Shown here piece by piece: positions 28,668-37,622 of a DNA stretch of 64,000 bases. How positions within the stretch are numbered: position 1 is the stretch's first letter; every line of letters begins with the position of its first letter. The notes under the pieces are model-generated. The model saw only the letters and a list, made by a program, of their open reading frames with translations, was not told the origin of the DNA and ran no database searches. The stretch lies in NCBI RefSeq assembly GCF_024170005.1, contig NZ_JALJXJ010000001.1:248001-312000 (forward strand). Direction: 5' to 3'. Position numbers and translations under genes: made by a program. The DNA is from Azospirillum lipoferum (GTDB taxonomy: Bacteria; Pseudomonadota; Alphaproteobacteria; Azospirillales; Azospirillaceae).

Positions 28668-29237
28668 ATGTTCATGAGAATACTCGACCGCCTTGAGGAG
28701 ACGCTGATCGCGTCGCTCATGGCCGGGGCGACGCTTGTCATCTTCGCGTCCGTCGTCCACCGCTATTTCTCCAGCGTTCCCTACATCCAGGACTATGTGC
28801 TGCACTGGAACCTCGCCTGGGCGCAGGAGCTGTGCATCTACATGTTCGTGTGGATGGCCAAGTTCGGTGCCGCCTATGGCGTGCGCACCGGCATCCATGT
28901 GGGCGTCGACGTCATCATCAACCGGATGGAGCCGCACCTGCGTGCCAAGTTCGTGCTGTTCGGGCTGGGCGCCGGCGCGCTGTTCACCTTCATCGTCGGG
29001 TCGCTCGGCGCCCGCTTCGTCTACCACATCTCCGAGACCGAGCAGGTGTCGGCCGATCTGGAATGGCCGATGTGGATCATCTATCTGGCGGTGCCGCTCG
29101 GCTCCTACCTGATGTGCTTCCGCTTCCTTCAGGTCGCCTGGAATTTCGTCCGCACCGGCGAACTGCCCCACCACGACCATGCCCAGGTCGACGGCATCGA
29201 CCCGGTCGAAGCCGCCAAGGAAGGAGGCCCGGCATGA
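28668..29237 (+). CDS. dctQ: TRAP transporter small permease
   Basis: The 189-residue protein has four predicted membrane helices: LIASLMAGATLVIFASVV, AQELCIYMFVWMAKFGAAYG, FVLFGLGAGALFTFIVGSLG and MWIIYLAVPLGSYLMCFRFL. WAQELCIYMFVW and the RTGIHVGVD loop are typical of DctQ. It partners with DctM in the inner membrane. The C-terminus is acidic and cytoplasmic. The ATG at 28668 is followed by another two codons on (28674); either may be used. The stop overlaps dctM (ATGA). Confidence 0.9.
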   Translation: MFMRILDRLEETLIASLMAGATLVIFASVVHRYFSSVPYIQDYVLHWNLAWAQELCIYMFVWMAKFGAAYGVRTGIHVGVDVIINRMEPHLRAKFVLFGLGAGALFTFIVGSLGARFVYHISETEQVSADLEWPMWIIYLAVPLGSYLMCFRFLQVAWNFVRTGELPHHDHAQVDGIDPVEAAKEGGPA

Positions 29238-30532
29238 ACGCCGCCATCATCTTCGGGCTTCTGCTGGCCCTCATGCTCACCGGCATGCCGATCTCGATCT
29301 CGCTCGGCCTGACCGTTCTGTCCTTCCTGTTCTTCATGACCGACGTGCCGATCGACGCGGTGGCGCTGAAGCTGTTCACCGGCATCGAAAAGTTCGAGAT
29401 CATGGCGATCCCGTTCTTCATCCTGGCCGGCAACTTCCTGACCCACGGCGGTGTGGCGCGCCGCATGATCAACTTCGCCACCTCCATGGTCGGCCATTGG
29501 CACGGCGGCCTGGGTCTGGCCGGCGTCATGGCCTGCGCCCTGTTCGCGGCGGTATCGGGGTCCAGCCCGGCGACGGTGGTCGCCATCGGCTCGATCATCC
29601 TGCCGGCCATGGTGGCGCAGGGCTTCCCGAAGAATTTCGGCGCCGGCATCATCACCACCTCGGGCGCGCTCGGCATCCTGATCCCGCCGTCCATCGTCAT
29701 GGTGATGTACTGCGTCGCCACCACCGGCCATCCGCAGGCCGCCTCCATCGGCCAGATGTTCATCGCCGGCGTGGTGCCGGGCATCCTGCTGGCCTGCTTC
29801 CTCGGCTTCACCACCTGGTTCCGCGCCCGCAAGTTCGGCTATCCCCGCCTGCCCAAGGCGAGCTTCGCCCAGCGCATGCATGCCCTGCGCGAGAGCTTCT
29901 GGGGCCTGCTGCTGATCATCGTGGTGATGGGCGGCATCTACAGCGGCATCTTCACCCCGACCGAGGCGGCGGCGATGGCCGCGGTCTATGCCTTCTTCGT
30001 CGCCGTCTTCATCTACAAGGACATGCCGCTCAGCCGCGTGCCGAAGGTGCTGCTGGACAGCGCCAGCATGTCGGCGATGCTGCTCTACATCATCACCAAC
30101 GCGGTGCTCTTCTCCTTCCTGATGACGTCGGAGCAGATCCCGCAGAACATGGCGGCCTGGATCCTCGACCAGAACATGGGCGTGTGGGTCTTCCTGCTGG
30201 TGGTGAACATCATCCTGCTGGCCGCCGGCAACTTCATGGAGCCGTCGTCCATCGTCCTGATCATGGCGCCCATCCTGTTCCCGGTCGCCATGAAGCTGGG
30301 CATCGATCCGGTGCATTTCGGCATCCTGATCATCGTCAACATGGAAGTCGGCATGTGCCACCCGCCGGTGGGCCTGAACCTCTACGTCGCGTCGGGCATC
30401 ACCAAGATGGGCATCACCGAACTGACGGTGGCGGTGTGGCCGTGGCTGCTGACGATGCTGATCTTCCTCGGTCTCGTCACCTATGTCCCGGCAATCACCC
30501 TGTGGTTCCCGCGCATGCTGGGTTTCATGTAA
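29234..30532 (+). CDS. dctM: TRAP transporter large permease
   Basis: The 432-residue membrane protein carries the DctM signatures MTGMPISISLGL-like start (LTGMPISISLGLTVL), FEIMAIPFFILAGNF, ACALFAAVSGSSPATVVAIG, SGALGILIPPSIVMVMY and GMCHPPVGLNLYVASG. It has a dozen or so hydrophobic segments and catalyses sodium-driven uptake of the DctP ligand. Translation is coupled to dctQ through a four-base overlap. A strong terminator follows 38 bases after the stop. Confidence 0.94.
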   Translation: MNAAIIFGLLLALMLTGMPISISLGLTVLSFLFFMTDVPIDAVALKLFTGIEKFEIMAIPFFILAGNFLTHGGVARRMINFATSMVGHWHGGLGLAGVMACALFAAVSGSSPATVVAIGSIILPAMVAQGFPKNFGAGIITTSGALGILIPPSIVMVMYCVATTGHPQAASIGQMFIAGVVPGILLACFLGFTTWFRARKFGYPRLPKASFAQRMHALRESFWGLLLIIVVMGGIYSGIFTPTEAAAMAAVYAFFVAVFIYKDMPLSRVPKVLLDSASMSAMLLYIITNAVLFSFLMTSEQIPQNMAAWILDQNMGVWVFLLVVNIILLAAGNFMEPSSIVLIMAPILFPVAMKLGIDPVHFGILIIVNMEVGMCHPPVGLNLYVASGITKMGITELTVAVWPWLLTMLIFLGLVTYVPAITLWFPRMLGFM

Positions 30533-30570
30533 AGCCACAAGTCGCCAGGGGATTTCCCGGTTAAAGCAGC

Positions 30571-30607
30571 GGGGCCGCGAAGTCCGGATAAGGGACTTCG
30601 CGGCCCC
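30571..30607 (+). terminator. Terminator of the dctPQM operon
   Basis: GGGGCCGCGAAGTCC and GGACTTCGCGGCCCC form a perfect 15-bp stem around a 7-base loop, followed by TTCGCTTGT. The T-run is short but the stem is very strong. Confidence 0.8.
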
Positions 30608-30720
30608 TTCGCTTGTGCGGGTGTCATTATTGTACCCATACATTGTTGCGCATTGATGCGGGCGCGCGGCCGGGCCTAAACTTGCGGCAATCCCGCCGCC
30701 AGCCAGACCAGAGGTTAGCC

Positions 30721-32772
30721 TTGTCGGCCCAGTTCCTGCCCACCGCCTGTCCGCACGATTGCCCCAGCACCTGTGCCTTGGAGGTGGAACGCCTCGCCCC
30801 CGACCGTATCGGCAAGGTGCGCGGCGCGGCGGAGAACAGCTACACCGCCGGCGTCATCTGCGCGAAGGTTAGCCGCTATGCCGAGCGGGTACACTCGCCG
30901 GACCGGCTGAAGACCCCGCTGCTGCGCAGCGGCCCCAAGGGCTCCGGCCAGTGGAAGGAAATCGGCTGGGACGAGGCGCTGGACCGCATCGCCGACGCTT
31001 TCCTGACCGCCGAGCGCACCTACGGCCCCGAAGCCGTCTGGCCCTATTTCTACGCCGGCACCATGGGTCTGGTGCAGCGCGGCGGCATCCAGCGCCTGCG
31101 CCACGCCAAGGGCTATTCGCGCCAGACCAGCACGGTGTGCGACACGCCGGCCAACATGGGCTGGCTCGCCGGCTATGGCGACATCCGCGGCGCCGACCCG
31201 CGCGAGATGGCGGAAAGCGACCTGATCGTCAACTGGGGCGGCAACCCGGTGGCGACCCAGGTCAACGTCATGACCCATGTCAGTCGCGCCCGGAAGGGCC
31301 GTGGCGCCAAGCTGGTCACCATCGACCCTTACCGCACCGGCACGGCCGAGGTTTCCGACCTGCACCTGATGCTGCGGCCGGGCACCGACGGGGCGCTGGC
31401 CTGCGCTGTGATGCATGTGCTGTTCCGCGACGGTCACGCCGACCGCGCCTATCTGGATCGCCTCGCCGCCGGCACCGACCGGCTGGTGGCGCATCTCGCC
31501 ACCCGTACGCCGGAATGGGCAGCTGCGATCACTGGCCTGACGGTGCAGGAGATCGAGGAATTCGCCCGCCTCTACGGCACCACCAAGCGGTCCTACCTGC
31601 GCGTCGGCTACGGGCTGTCGCGCGCCCACAACGGGGCCGCCCAGGTCCATGCCGTCTCCTGCCTGCCGGTGGTCACCGGTTCCTGGCAGCACAAGGGCGG
31701 TGGCGCGCTCTACTGCTCGTCCGGCATCTACAAGCTGGACAGGACCCTGTCGGAGGGGCTGGACCGCCTCGACAAGTCGGTGCGCAGCTTCGACCAGTCG
31801 CGCATCGGCGCGGTGCTGACCGGCGACCCGCGCGACCTGACCAGCGGCCCGCCGGTGACGGCGATGCTGATCCAGAACACCAACCCGGTGACGATCTGCC
31901 CGGATTCCAACCGCGTTCGTCAGGGCTTCCTGCGCGACGATCTGTTCGTCGCCGTGCATGAGCAGTTCATGACCGACACGGCCAGGCTGGCCGATCTGGT
32001 GATCCCCGCCACCACCTTCCTGGAGCATGACGACATCTATCGCGGCGGCGGCCAGATGCACATCCTGATCGGCCGCAAGGTGATCGAGCCGCAATTCGAG
32101 GCGCGCGAGAACCACTGGGTGATCAGCGAACTCGCCCGCCGCGTCGGTGCCGAGCATCCCGGCTTCGGCATGACCGCGCTCGAGATCATCGACGCCATGC
32201 TGAAGGCATCCGATCTCGGCGACGCGGCGACACTGACCGCCGACCGCTGGATCGACGCCCAACCGGATTTCGAGACCTCGCATTTCCTCAACGGCTTCGC
32301 CCATCCGGACAGCAAGTTCCGCTTCGCCCCCGACTGGGCGGCGCTTGGCCCCTATGGCGGCATGCCGGAACTGCCCGACCATATGCCTCCCGCCCGCGAC
32401 GCCGATGCCGAGCATCCGTTCCGCCTCGTCACCGCTCCGGCGCGCCAGTTCCTCAACACCTCCTTCACCGAGACGCTGACCGCACAGCGTCGCGAAGGCC
32501 GACCCACCGCGCTGATCCACCCGGACGATGCGACGGGGCTGGGTCTGGCCGACGGCGACGCGGTGCGGCTGGGCAACCCGCAGGGCAGCGTGGTGGTCCA
32601 TGCCAAATCCTTTGCCGGCGTACCGCGCGGCGTGGTGATCGTCGAAGGCATCTGGCCGAACGGCGCCTTCGTCGAGGGTATCGGCATCAACAGCCTGACC
32701 TCGCCGGAGCCGGTGCCGCCGGCCGGCGGTGCGGCGTTCCATGATACGGCGGTGTGGATGCGGGCGGCGTAA
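30721..32772 (+). CDS. Molybdopterin (bis-MGD) oxidoreductase of the DMSO reductase family
   Basis: The 683-residue protein has an N-terminal [4Fe-4S] site (CPHDCPSTC plus the fourth Cys in GVICAK), the molybdopterin domains (VWPYFYAGTMGLVQRGG, SDLIVNWGGNPVATQ, LVTIDPYRTGTAE) and a C-terminal MopB cap (ALIHPDDATGLGLADGDAV). Cys140 in STVCDTPANMG aligns in position with the molybdenum-ligating residue of formate dehydrogenase H. No Tat signal is seen, so it is probably cytoplasmic. No electron-transfer subunit is adjacent; the substrate is unknown. The start is a TTG at 30721 behind AGAGG; no ATG gives the full iron-sulfur motif without a long unrelated lead. Confidence 0.87.
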   Translation: MSAQFLPTACPHDCPSTCALEVERLAPDRIGKVRGAAENSYTAGVICAKVSRYAERVHSPDRLKTPLLRSGPKGSGQWKEIGWDEALDRIADAFLTAERTYGPEAVWPYFYAGTMGLVQRGGIQRLRHAKGYSRQTSTVCDTPANMGWLAGYGDIRGADPREMAESDLIVNWGGNPVATQVNVMTHVSRARKGRGAKLVTIDPYRTGTAEVSDLHLMLRPGTDGALACAVMHVLFRDGHADRAYLDRLAAGTDRLVAHLATRTPEWAAAITGLTVQEIEEFARLYGTTKRSYLRVGYGLSRAHNGAAQVHAVSCLPVVTGSWQHKGGGALYCSSGIYKLDRTLSEGLDRLDKSVRSFDQSRIGAVLTGDPRDLTSGPPVTAMLIQNTNPVTICPDSNRVRQGFLRDDLFVAVHEQFMTDTARLADLVIPATTFLEHDDIYRGGGQMHILIGRKVIEPQFEARENHWVISELARRVGAEHPGFGMTALEIIDAMLKASDLGDAATLTADRWIDAQPDFETSHFLNGFAHPDSKFRFAPDWAALGPYGGMPELPDHMPPARDADAEHPFRLVTAPARQFLNTSFTETLTAQRREGRPTALIHPDDATGLGLADGDAVRLGNPQGSVVVHAKSFAGVPRGVVIVEGIWPNGAFVEGIGINSLTSPEPVPPAGGAAFHDTAVWMRAA

Positions 32773-32875
32773 GCCCCCGCACTCTCATCCCACCCCTGCC
32801 TATGCCCATCGTGCGCCGCGCGTCCATCTCTGCTATGGCTGTGCCCCCATCCCAGAGAGACCGTGCAGCACCGCC

Positions 32876-34672
32876 ATGACCGAAGCCGCCGCCTTCCTCA
32901 ACGTCGCCAACTCCCTGTCCGGCAAGCGCTGGCAGGCGCGGCCCTGCGACGAGCGGCAGGCGCAGGCTCTCACCCAGGGGCGTGGGCTGCCGGAGATCGT
33001 CGGCCGGGTGCTGGCCGCCCGCGGCGTCACCGACGAGACCTGCGACACCTTCCTGAACCCGACGCTGAAGGCCCTGCTGCCCGATCCCTCGCGCTTCCGC
33101 GACATGGACCCGGCGGCCGAACGCATCGCGCAGGCCATCCGCGACGGCGAGCCGGTGGCGGTCTTCGGCGACTATGACGTCGACGGCGCCACCTCCGCGG
33201 CCTTGCTGCGCCGCTTCTTCCGCGCGCTCGGCGCCGACATCCGCGTCTATGTCCCCGACCGCATCAAGGAAGGCTACGGCCCCAACGCCCCGGCACTGCT
33301 TCGTCTGAAAGGGGAGGGAGTGCGGCTGGTGGTGACGGTCGATTGCGGCATCTCCGCCTTCGCCGCCCTGGAAACCGCCGCCGAGGCCGGGCTGGATGTC
33401 GTCGTGCTCGACCACCATGCCGCCGAACCGCGCCTGCCGCCCGCCGTCGCCCTGGTAAACCCGAACCGGCTGGACGAGGACGGCGCCTACCGCACGCTCT
33501 GCGCCGCCGGGGTCACCTTCATCACCATCGTCGCCGTCAACCGCGCGCTGCGGACAACCGGATTCTACCGCGATCGGCCGGAACCCAACCTGATGGAATG
33601 GCTCGACATCGTGGCTCTGGGCACGGTGTGTGACGTGGTGCCCTTGACCGGCCTCAACCGCGCGCTGGTGGCGCAGGGGCTGAAGGTGATGGCCCGCCGT
33701 GCCAACCCTGGCCTCGCCGCCCTGTCCGACGTGGCAGGGGTGAAGGAGAAGCCGGACGCCTACCACGCCGGCTATGTCCTCGGCCCGCGTGTCAATGCCG
33801 GCGGCCGGGTCGGCGCGTCAGACCTTGGTGCCCGCCTGCTCTCCACCGACGATCCGGTCGAGGCGATGGAACTGGCCCAGCGGCTGGAAGGCCACAACGC
33901 CGAACGCCGCACCATTGAGCAGGCGGTCCTCGACGAGGCGCTGGAGCGTGTCGCCGCCGAGGCCGGGCGGGAAACCGATCTGGTCTTCGTTACCGGCGCC
34001 GGTTGGCACCCCGGCGTCATCGGCATTGTCGCCGCCCGGCTGAAGGAGCGCTACAGCCGCCCGGCCTGCGTCGTCGCCCTGGAGGAAACCGCCGACGGCA
34101 CCGTCATCGGCAAGGCGTCCGGCCGTTCGGTGCGCGGTGTCGATCTCGGCGCCGCCGTGATCGCCGCCCGGCAGGAGGGGCTGCTGCTGGCCGGTGGTGG
34201 CCATCGCATGGCCGCCGGCTTCACCGTGGCCGGCGACAAGATCGATGCGTTGCGCGACTTCCTGCACCGCCGCATCTCCGAACAGGTGGCGTCCGCCCCG
34301 CTGGTGCCGACGCTGGAACTGGACGGCGCCCTATCGGTCGGCGGCGCCAGTGTCGGTCTGGTGACGATGCTCGACAAGCTCGGCCCTTACGGCACCGGCA
34401 ACTCCGAACCGCGCTTCGCCATCACCGACGCCCGCGTCGTGCGTGCCGACGTGGTGGGCGCCAACCATGTCCGCTGCATCCTGCAAGGCAATGACGGCGC
34501 CCGGCTGAAGGCCATCGCCTTCCGCGCGCTCGACAGCGACATGGGCCAAGCCCTGCTGACCGGCCGCGGCACCCCGTTTCACCTCGCCGGTGTACTGCGC
34601 ATCGACCGCTGGAATGGCTCGGAAGGCGTCCAACTGCTGATCGACGACGCCGCACCCGCGCGCTCGGCGTAG
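32876..34672 (+). CDS. recJ: Single-stranded-DNA-specific 5'-3' exonuclease RecJ
   Basis: The 598-residue protein has the DHH phosphoesterase core: DYDVDGATSAALL (Asp99-Asp103), TVDCGIS, LDHH (179-181), and the DHHA1 domain with SGRSVRGVDLGAAV and GGGHRMAAGFTV, followed by an OB-like C-terminal domain. RecJ acts in recombination (RecFOR path) and mismatch and base-excision repair. Start: ATG at 32876, 103 bases after the oxidoreductase; a longer in-frame lead reads through its 3' end and lacks homology. Confidence 0.96.
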   Translation: MTEAAAFLNVANSLSGKRWQARPCDERQAQALTQGRGLPEIVGRVLAARGVTDETCDTFLNPTLKALLPDPSRFRDMDPAAERIAQAIRDGEPVAVFGDYDVDGATSAALLRRFFRALGADIRVYVPDRIKEGYGPNAPALLRLKGEGVRLVVTVDCGISAFAALETAAEAGLDVVVLDHHAAEPRLPPAVALVNPNRLDEDGAYRTLCAAGVTFITIVAVNRALRTTGFYRDRPEPNLMEWLDIVALGTVCDVVPLTGLNRALVAQGLKVMARRANPGLAALSDVAGVKEKPDAYHAGYVLGPRVNAGGRVGASDLGARLLSTDDPVEAMELAQRLEGHNAERRTIEQAVLDEALERVAAEAGRETDLVFVTGAGWHPGVIGIVAARLKERYSRPACVVALEETADGTVIGKASGRSVRGVDLGAAVIAARQEGLLLAGGGHRMAAGFTVAGDKIDALRDFLHRRISEQVASAPLVPTLELDGALSVGGASVGLVTMLDKLGPYGTGNSEPRFAITDARVVRADVVGANHVRCILQGNDGARLKAIAFRALDSDMGQALLTGRGTPFHLAGVLRIDRWNGSEGVQLLIDDAAPARSA

Positions 34673-34780
34673 GGTGTCCAACGGTTCTGCGGGTCGGGGC
34701 GCAAAAAAGTACTGCTGGATGCGAAAAAGCGCTTGCGCTCTCAGGCTGCGATCTTTAGAAAGCGCGTCACCGCGAACGAC

Positions 34781-34856
<76 letters not shown>

Positions 34857-34884
34857 CCTTCTCCAAGGTGCGCGACAAGCTTAG

Positions 34885-34912
34885 AAAGGCCCGGCTGCAT
34901 AGCCGGGCCTTT
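34885..34912 (+). terminator. Terminator after tRNA-Glu
   Basis: AAAGGCCCGGCT and AGCCGGGCCTTT form a perfect 12-bp stem with loop GCAT, followed by TGCTTTTG. It lies 28 bases past the tRNA. Confidence 0.88.
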
Positions 34913-35000
34913 TGCTTTTGGCGGAATTTGTGCCCGGCGATTGCCCGCCGGTCCTGTTTCGCCCATCCTGATTTTTCCGGCCGCAGCAGAGCTGACCGCT

Positions 35001-36017
35001 ATGACCGTCCCGAACCTCGTCACCCCCGCCATCCCCCTCAGCGTCGCCCCGATGATGGACTGGACCGACCGGCATTGCCGGTACTTCCACCGTCTTCTGT
35101 CGCGCTCGACGCTGCTCTATACCGAGATGGTGACCACCGGCGCCGTGCTGCATGGCGACCGCGAGCGGTTGCTGGGCTTCGATGCGGCGGAACATCCGGT
35201 GGCGCTCCAGCTCGGCGGGTCGGACCCGGCGGACCTCGCCGCCTGCGCCCGTATCGCCGAGGAATGGGGCTATGACGAGGTCAACCTGAACGTCGGCTGC
35301 CCGAGCGACCGTGTGCAGTCCGGCCGCTTCGGCGCCTGCCTGATGGCGGAGCCCGATCTGGTGGCGCGGCTGGTCGGCGCCATGCGCGAGGCGGTGTCGA
35401 TCCCCGTCACCGTCAAGTCGCGCATCGCCATCGACGAGATGGAGGAATGGCCGACGCTCGACCACTTCATCCGCACCGTTTCCGCCGCCGGCTGCACCCA
35501 CTTCATCGTCCATGCCCGCAAGGCGTGGCTGAAGGGCCTCAGCCCCAAGGAGAACCGGGACATCCCGCCGCTGCGCTACGACCTCGTCCACCGGCTGAAG
35601 GCGGAATACCCGCAGCTGACCGTCGCCATCAACGGTGGCATCCGCACGTTGGACGAGGCGGAAGAGCATCTGGACAAGCTCGACAGCGTGATGATCGGCC
35701 GCGCCGCCTACGAGACTCCCTATCTGCTGGCCGACGCCGACCGCCGGCTGATGGGCGGGGAGCCCGGCCCCGACCGCCATGCGGTGATCGACGCCATGCT
35801 GCCCTACATCGAGGCGCGCATGGCGTTGGGCACGCCGCTGTCGGCCATCACCCGCCACATGCTTGGTCTGTTCCAAGGTCTGCCCGGCGCCCGTGCCTAC
35901 CGCCGCCACATCGCCGAGAACGCCCACCGCCCCGGCGCCGGTCCGGAGGTGCTGGAACGTGCCGCTTCTCTGGTGCGCGGCCGCGGCGCGGGCGAGCCAG
36001 TGGAGGAGGCGGCGTAG
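35001..36017 (+). CDS. dusA: tRNA-dihydrouridine(20/20a) synthase
   Basis: The 338-residue FMN enzyme reduces uridines in the tRNA D-loop. The DusA subgroup marks are clear: LSVAPMMDWTDRHCRYFHRL at the N-terminus, the catalytic cysteine in NVGCPSDRVQSGRFGACLM, HARKAWLKGLSPKENR and VMIGRAAYETPYLL. It is next to a tRNA gene, though this need not mean co-regulation. I chose the ATG at 35001; the longer open frame reads back through the tRNA and its terminator. Confidence 0.95.
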   Translation: MTVPNLVTPAIPLSVAPMMDWTDRHCRYFHRLLSRSTLLYTEMVTTGAVLHGDRERLLGFDAAEHPVALQLGGSDPADLAACARIAEEWGYDEVNLNVGCPSDRVQSGRFGACLMAEPDLVARLVGAMREAVSIPVTVKSRIAIDEMEEWPTLDHFIRTVSAAGCTHFIVHARKAWLKGLSPKENRDIPPLRYDLVHRLKAEYPQLTVAINGGIRTLDEAEEHLDKLDSVMIGRAAYETPYLLADADRRLMGGEPGPDRHAVIDAMLPYIEARMALGTPLSAITRHMLGLFQGLPGARAYRRHIAENAHRPGAGPEVLERAASLVRGRGAGEPVEEAA

Positions 36018-36200
36018 GAAGTGCGGTTCGGATTGAACACTGAGCACCCCCCGGAAAACCGTTTCATGGTGTTTCAGACGTTTCATCCGAAGCCGCCTAC
36101 CGCCCCAACCGGACGGAATATGCGCCGTGCGTCCCGCACCGCTTGCGTGCGGGCGGGCACCTCGCTAACTATGCCCACTTCATCGGACGGAGTGTAAGCG

Positions 36201-37622
36201 GTGCGGTACGTCAGCACGCGGGGCGCGGCCCCGGTCTTGGGTTTCGAGGACGTCCTTCTTGCCGGGCTGGCGCGCGACGGTGGTCTCTATGTGCCGGAGA
36301 CCTGGCCGCAATTCACGGCCGACGACATCCGCGCCCTGCGCGGTCTGCCCTACAGCGAGATCGCTGTCCGGGTGATGCTGCCCTTCCTGGGGGGCTCGAT
36401 CGCCGAGGACGAATTCCGCGCCATCGTCCGTGACGCCTATGCCAGCTTCGACCATGCCGCGGTGACCCCGCTGGTGCAGGTCGACCCGACCACATGGGTG
36501 CTGGAGCTGTTCCACGGTCCGACGCTGGCTTTCAAGGACGTGGCGCTGCAACTGCTCGGCCGCCTGTTCGACCATGTGCTGGCCAAGCGCGGGCAGCGGG
36601 TGACCATCGTCGGCGCCACCTCCGGCGACACCGGTTCGGCCGCCATCGAGGCCTGCCGCGACCGCCAGAACGTCGACATCTTCATCCTGCACCCCAAGGG
36701 CCGCACGTCCGAGGTGCAGCGCCGGCAGATGACCAGCGTGCTGTCGTCCAACGTCCACAACATCGCGCTGGACGGTACCTTCGACGATTGCCAGGACCTC
36801 GTGAAGGCGATGTTCAACGACGGCGCCTTCCGCGACCGGATGGGGCTGTCGGCGGTGAACTCGATCAACTGGGCGCGCATCATGGCCCAGATCGTCTATT
36901 ACTTCACCGCCGCGGTGGCGCTGGGCGCGCCGGACCGCAAGCTCGCCTTCACCGTGCCGACCGGCAATTTCGGCAACGTCTATGCCGCCTACGGCGCCCG
37001 CGCCATGGGGCTGCCGGTGGAGACGCTGGTGGTGGGGTCCAACAGCAACGACATCCTGGCGCGCTTTTTCGCCAGTGGGAGCATGGTCGCGGCGCCCGTC
37101 GTGCCTACCTTGTCTCCCAGCATGGACATCCAGATCTCCTCCAACTTCGAACGGCTGCTGTTCGACCTGCTCGACCGCGACGGCACCGCGGTGACTGAGG
37201 CGCTGAACCGCTTCCGCACCGAGGGCAAATTCGCGGTGACCGACGCGCAGCTCGCCCGCGCGCTCGCCATCTTCTCCGGCCACCGGGTGGACGAGGCCGC
37301 CACCATGGCGACCATCGCCGACGTGTGGAAGGGCAGCCTCTATCTGCTCGACCCGCACACGGCAGTCGGCATCGGAGCGGCCAAGGCCGCTGTCGCGGCC
37401 GGCCGGGTCGATGCGACCGTTCCCATGGTGGTTCTCGCCACCGCCCATCCCGCCAAATTCCCCGACGCGGTGGAGAAGGCGACCGGCCGCCGGCCGGATC
37501 TGCCGCCGCGTCTGTCCGATCTTTATGTGCGCGAGGAGCGCCTGTCCGACCTGCCGAACGATCTGGCGGCGGTCCAGGACTTCGTCACCAAGCGCGCCCG
37601 CGCCGCCCAGGAGGCCGCATGA
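36201..37622 (+). CDS. thrC: Threonine synthase
   Basis: The 473-residue PLP enzyme converts O-phosphohomoserine to threonine. The N-terminus MRYVSTRG is typical of the ThrC long form. The PLP lysine is Lys112 in GPTLAFKDVALQL; VGATSGDTGSAAIEA and VPTGNFGNVYAAY are further signatures. The start is GTG at 36201 with GGAG upstream. It ends in an ATGA overlap with the M16 peptidase gene, an arrangement common in alphaproteobacteria. Confidence 0.95.
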   Translation: MRYVSTRGAAPVLGFEDVLLAGLARDGGLYVPETWPQFTADDIRALRGLPYSEIAVRVMLPFLGGSIAEDEFRAIVRDAYASFDHAAVTPLVQVDPTTWVLELFHGPTLAFKDVALQLLGRLFDHVLAKRGQRVTIVGATSGDTGSAAIEACRDRQNVDIFILHPKGRTSEVQRRQMTSVLSSNVHNIALDGTFDDCQDLVKAMFNDGAFRDRMGLSAVNSINWARIMAQIVYYFTAAVALGAPDRKLAFTVPTGNFGNVYAAYGARAMGLPVETLVVGSNSNDILARFFASGSMVAAPVVPTLSPSMDIQISSNFERLLFDLLDRDGTAVTEALNRFRTEGKFAVTDAQLARALAIFSGHRVDEAATMATIADVWKGSLYLLDPHTAVGIGAAKAAVAAGRVDATVPMVVLATAHPAKFPDAVEKATGRRPDLPPRLSDLYVREERLSDLPNDLAAVQDFVTKRARAAQEAA

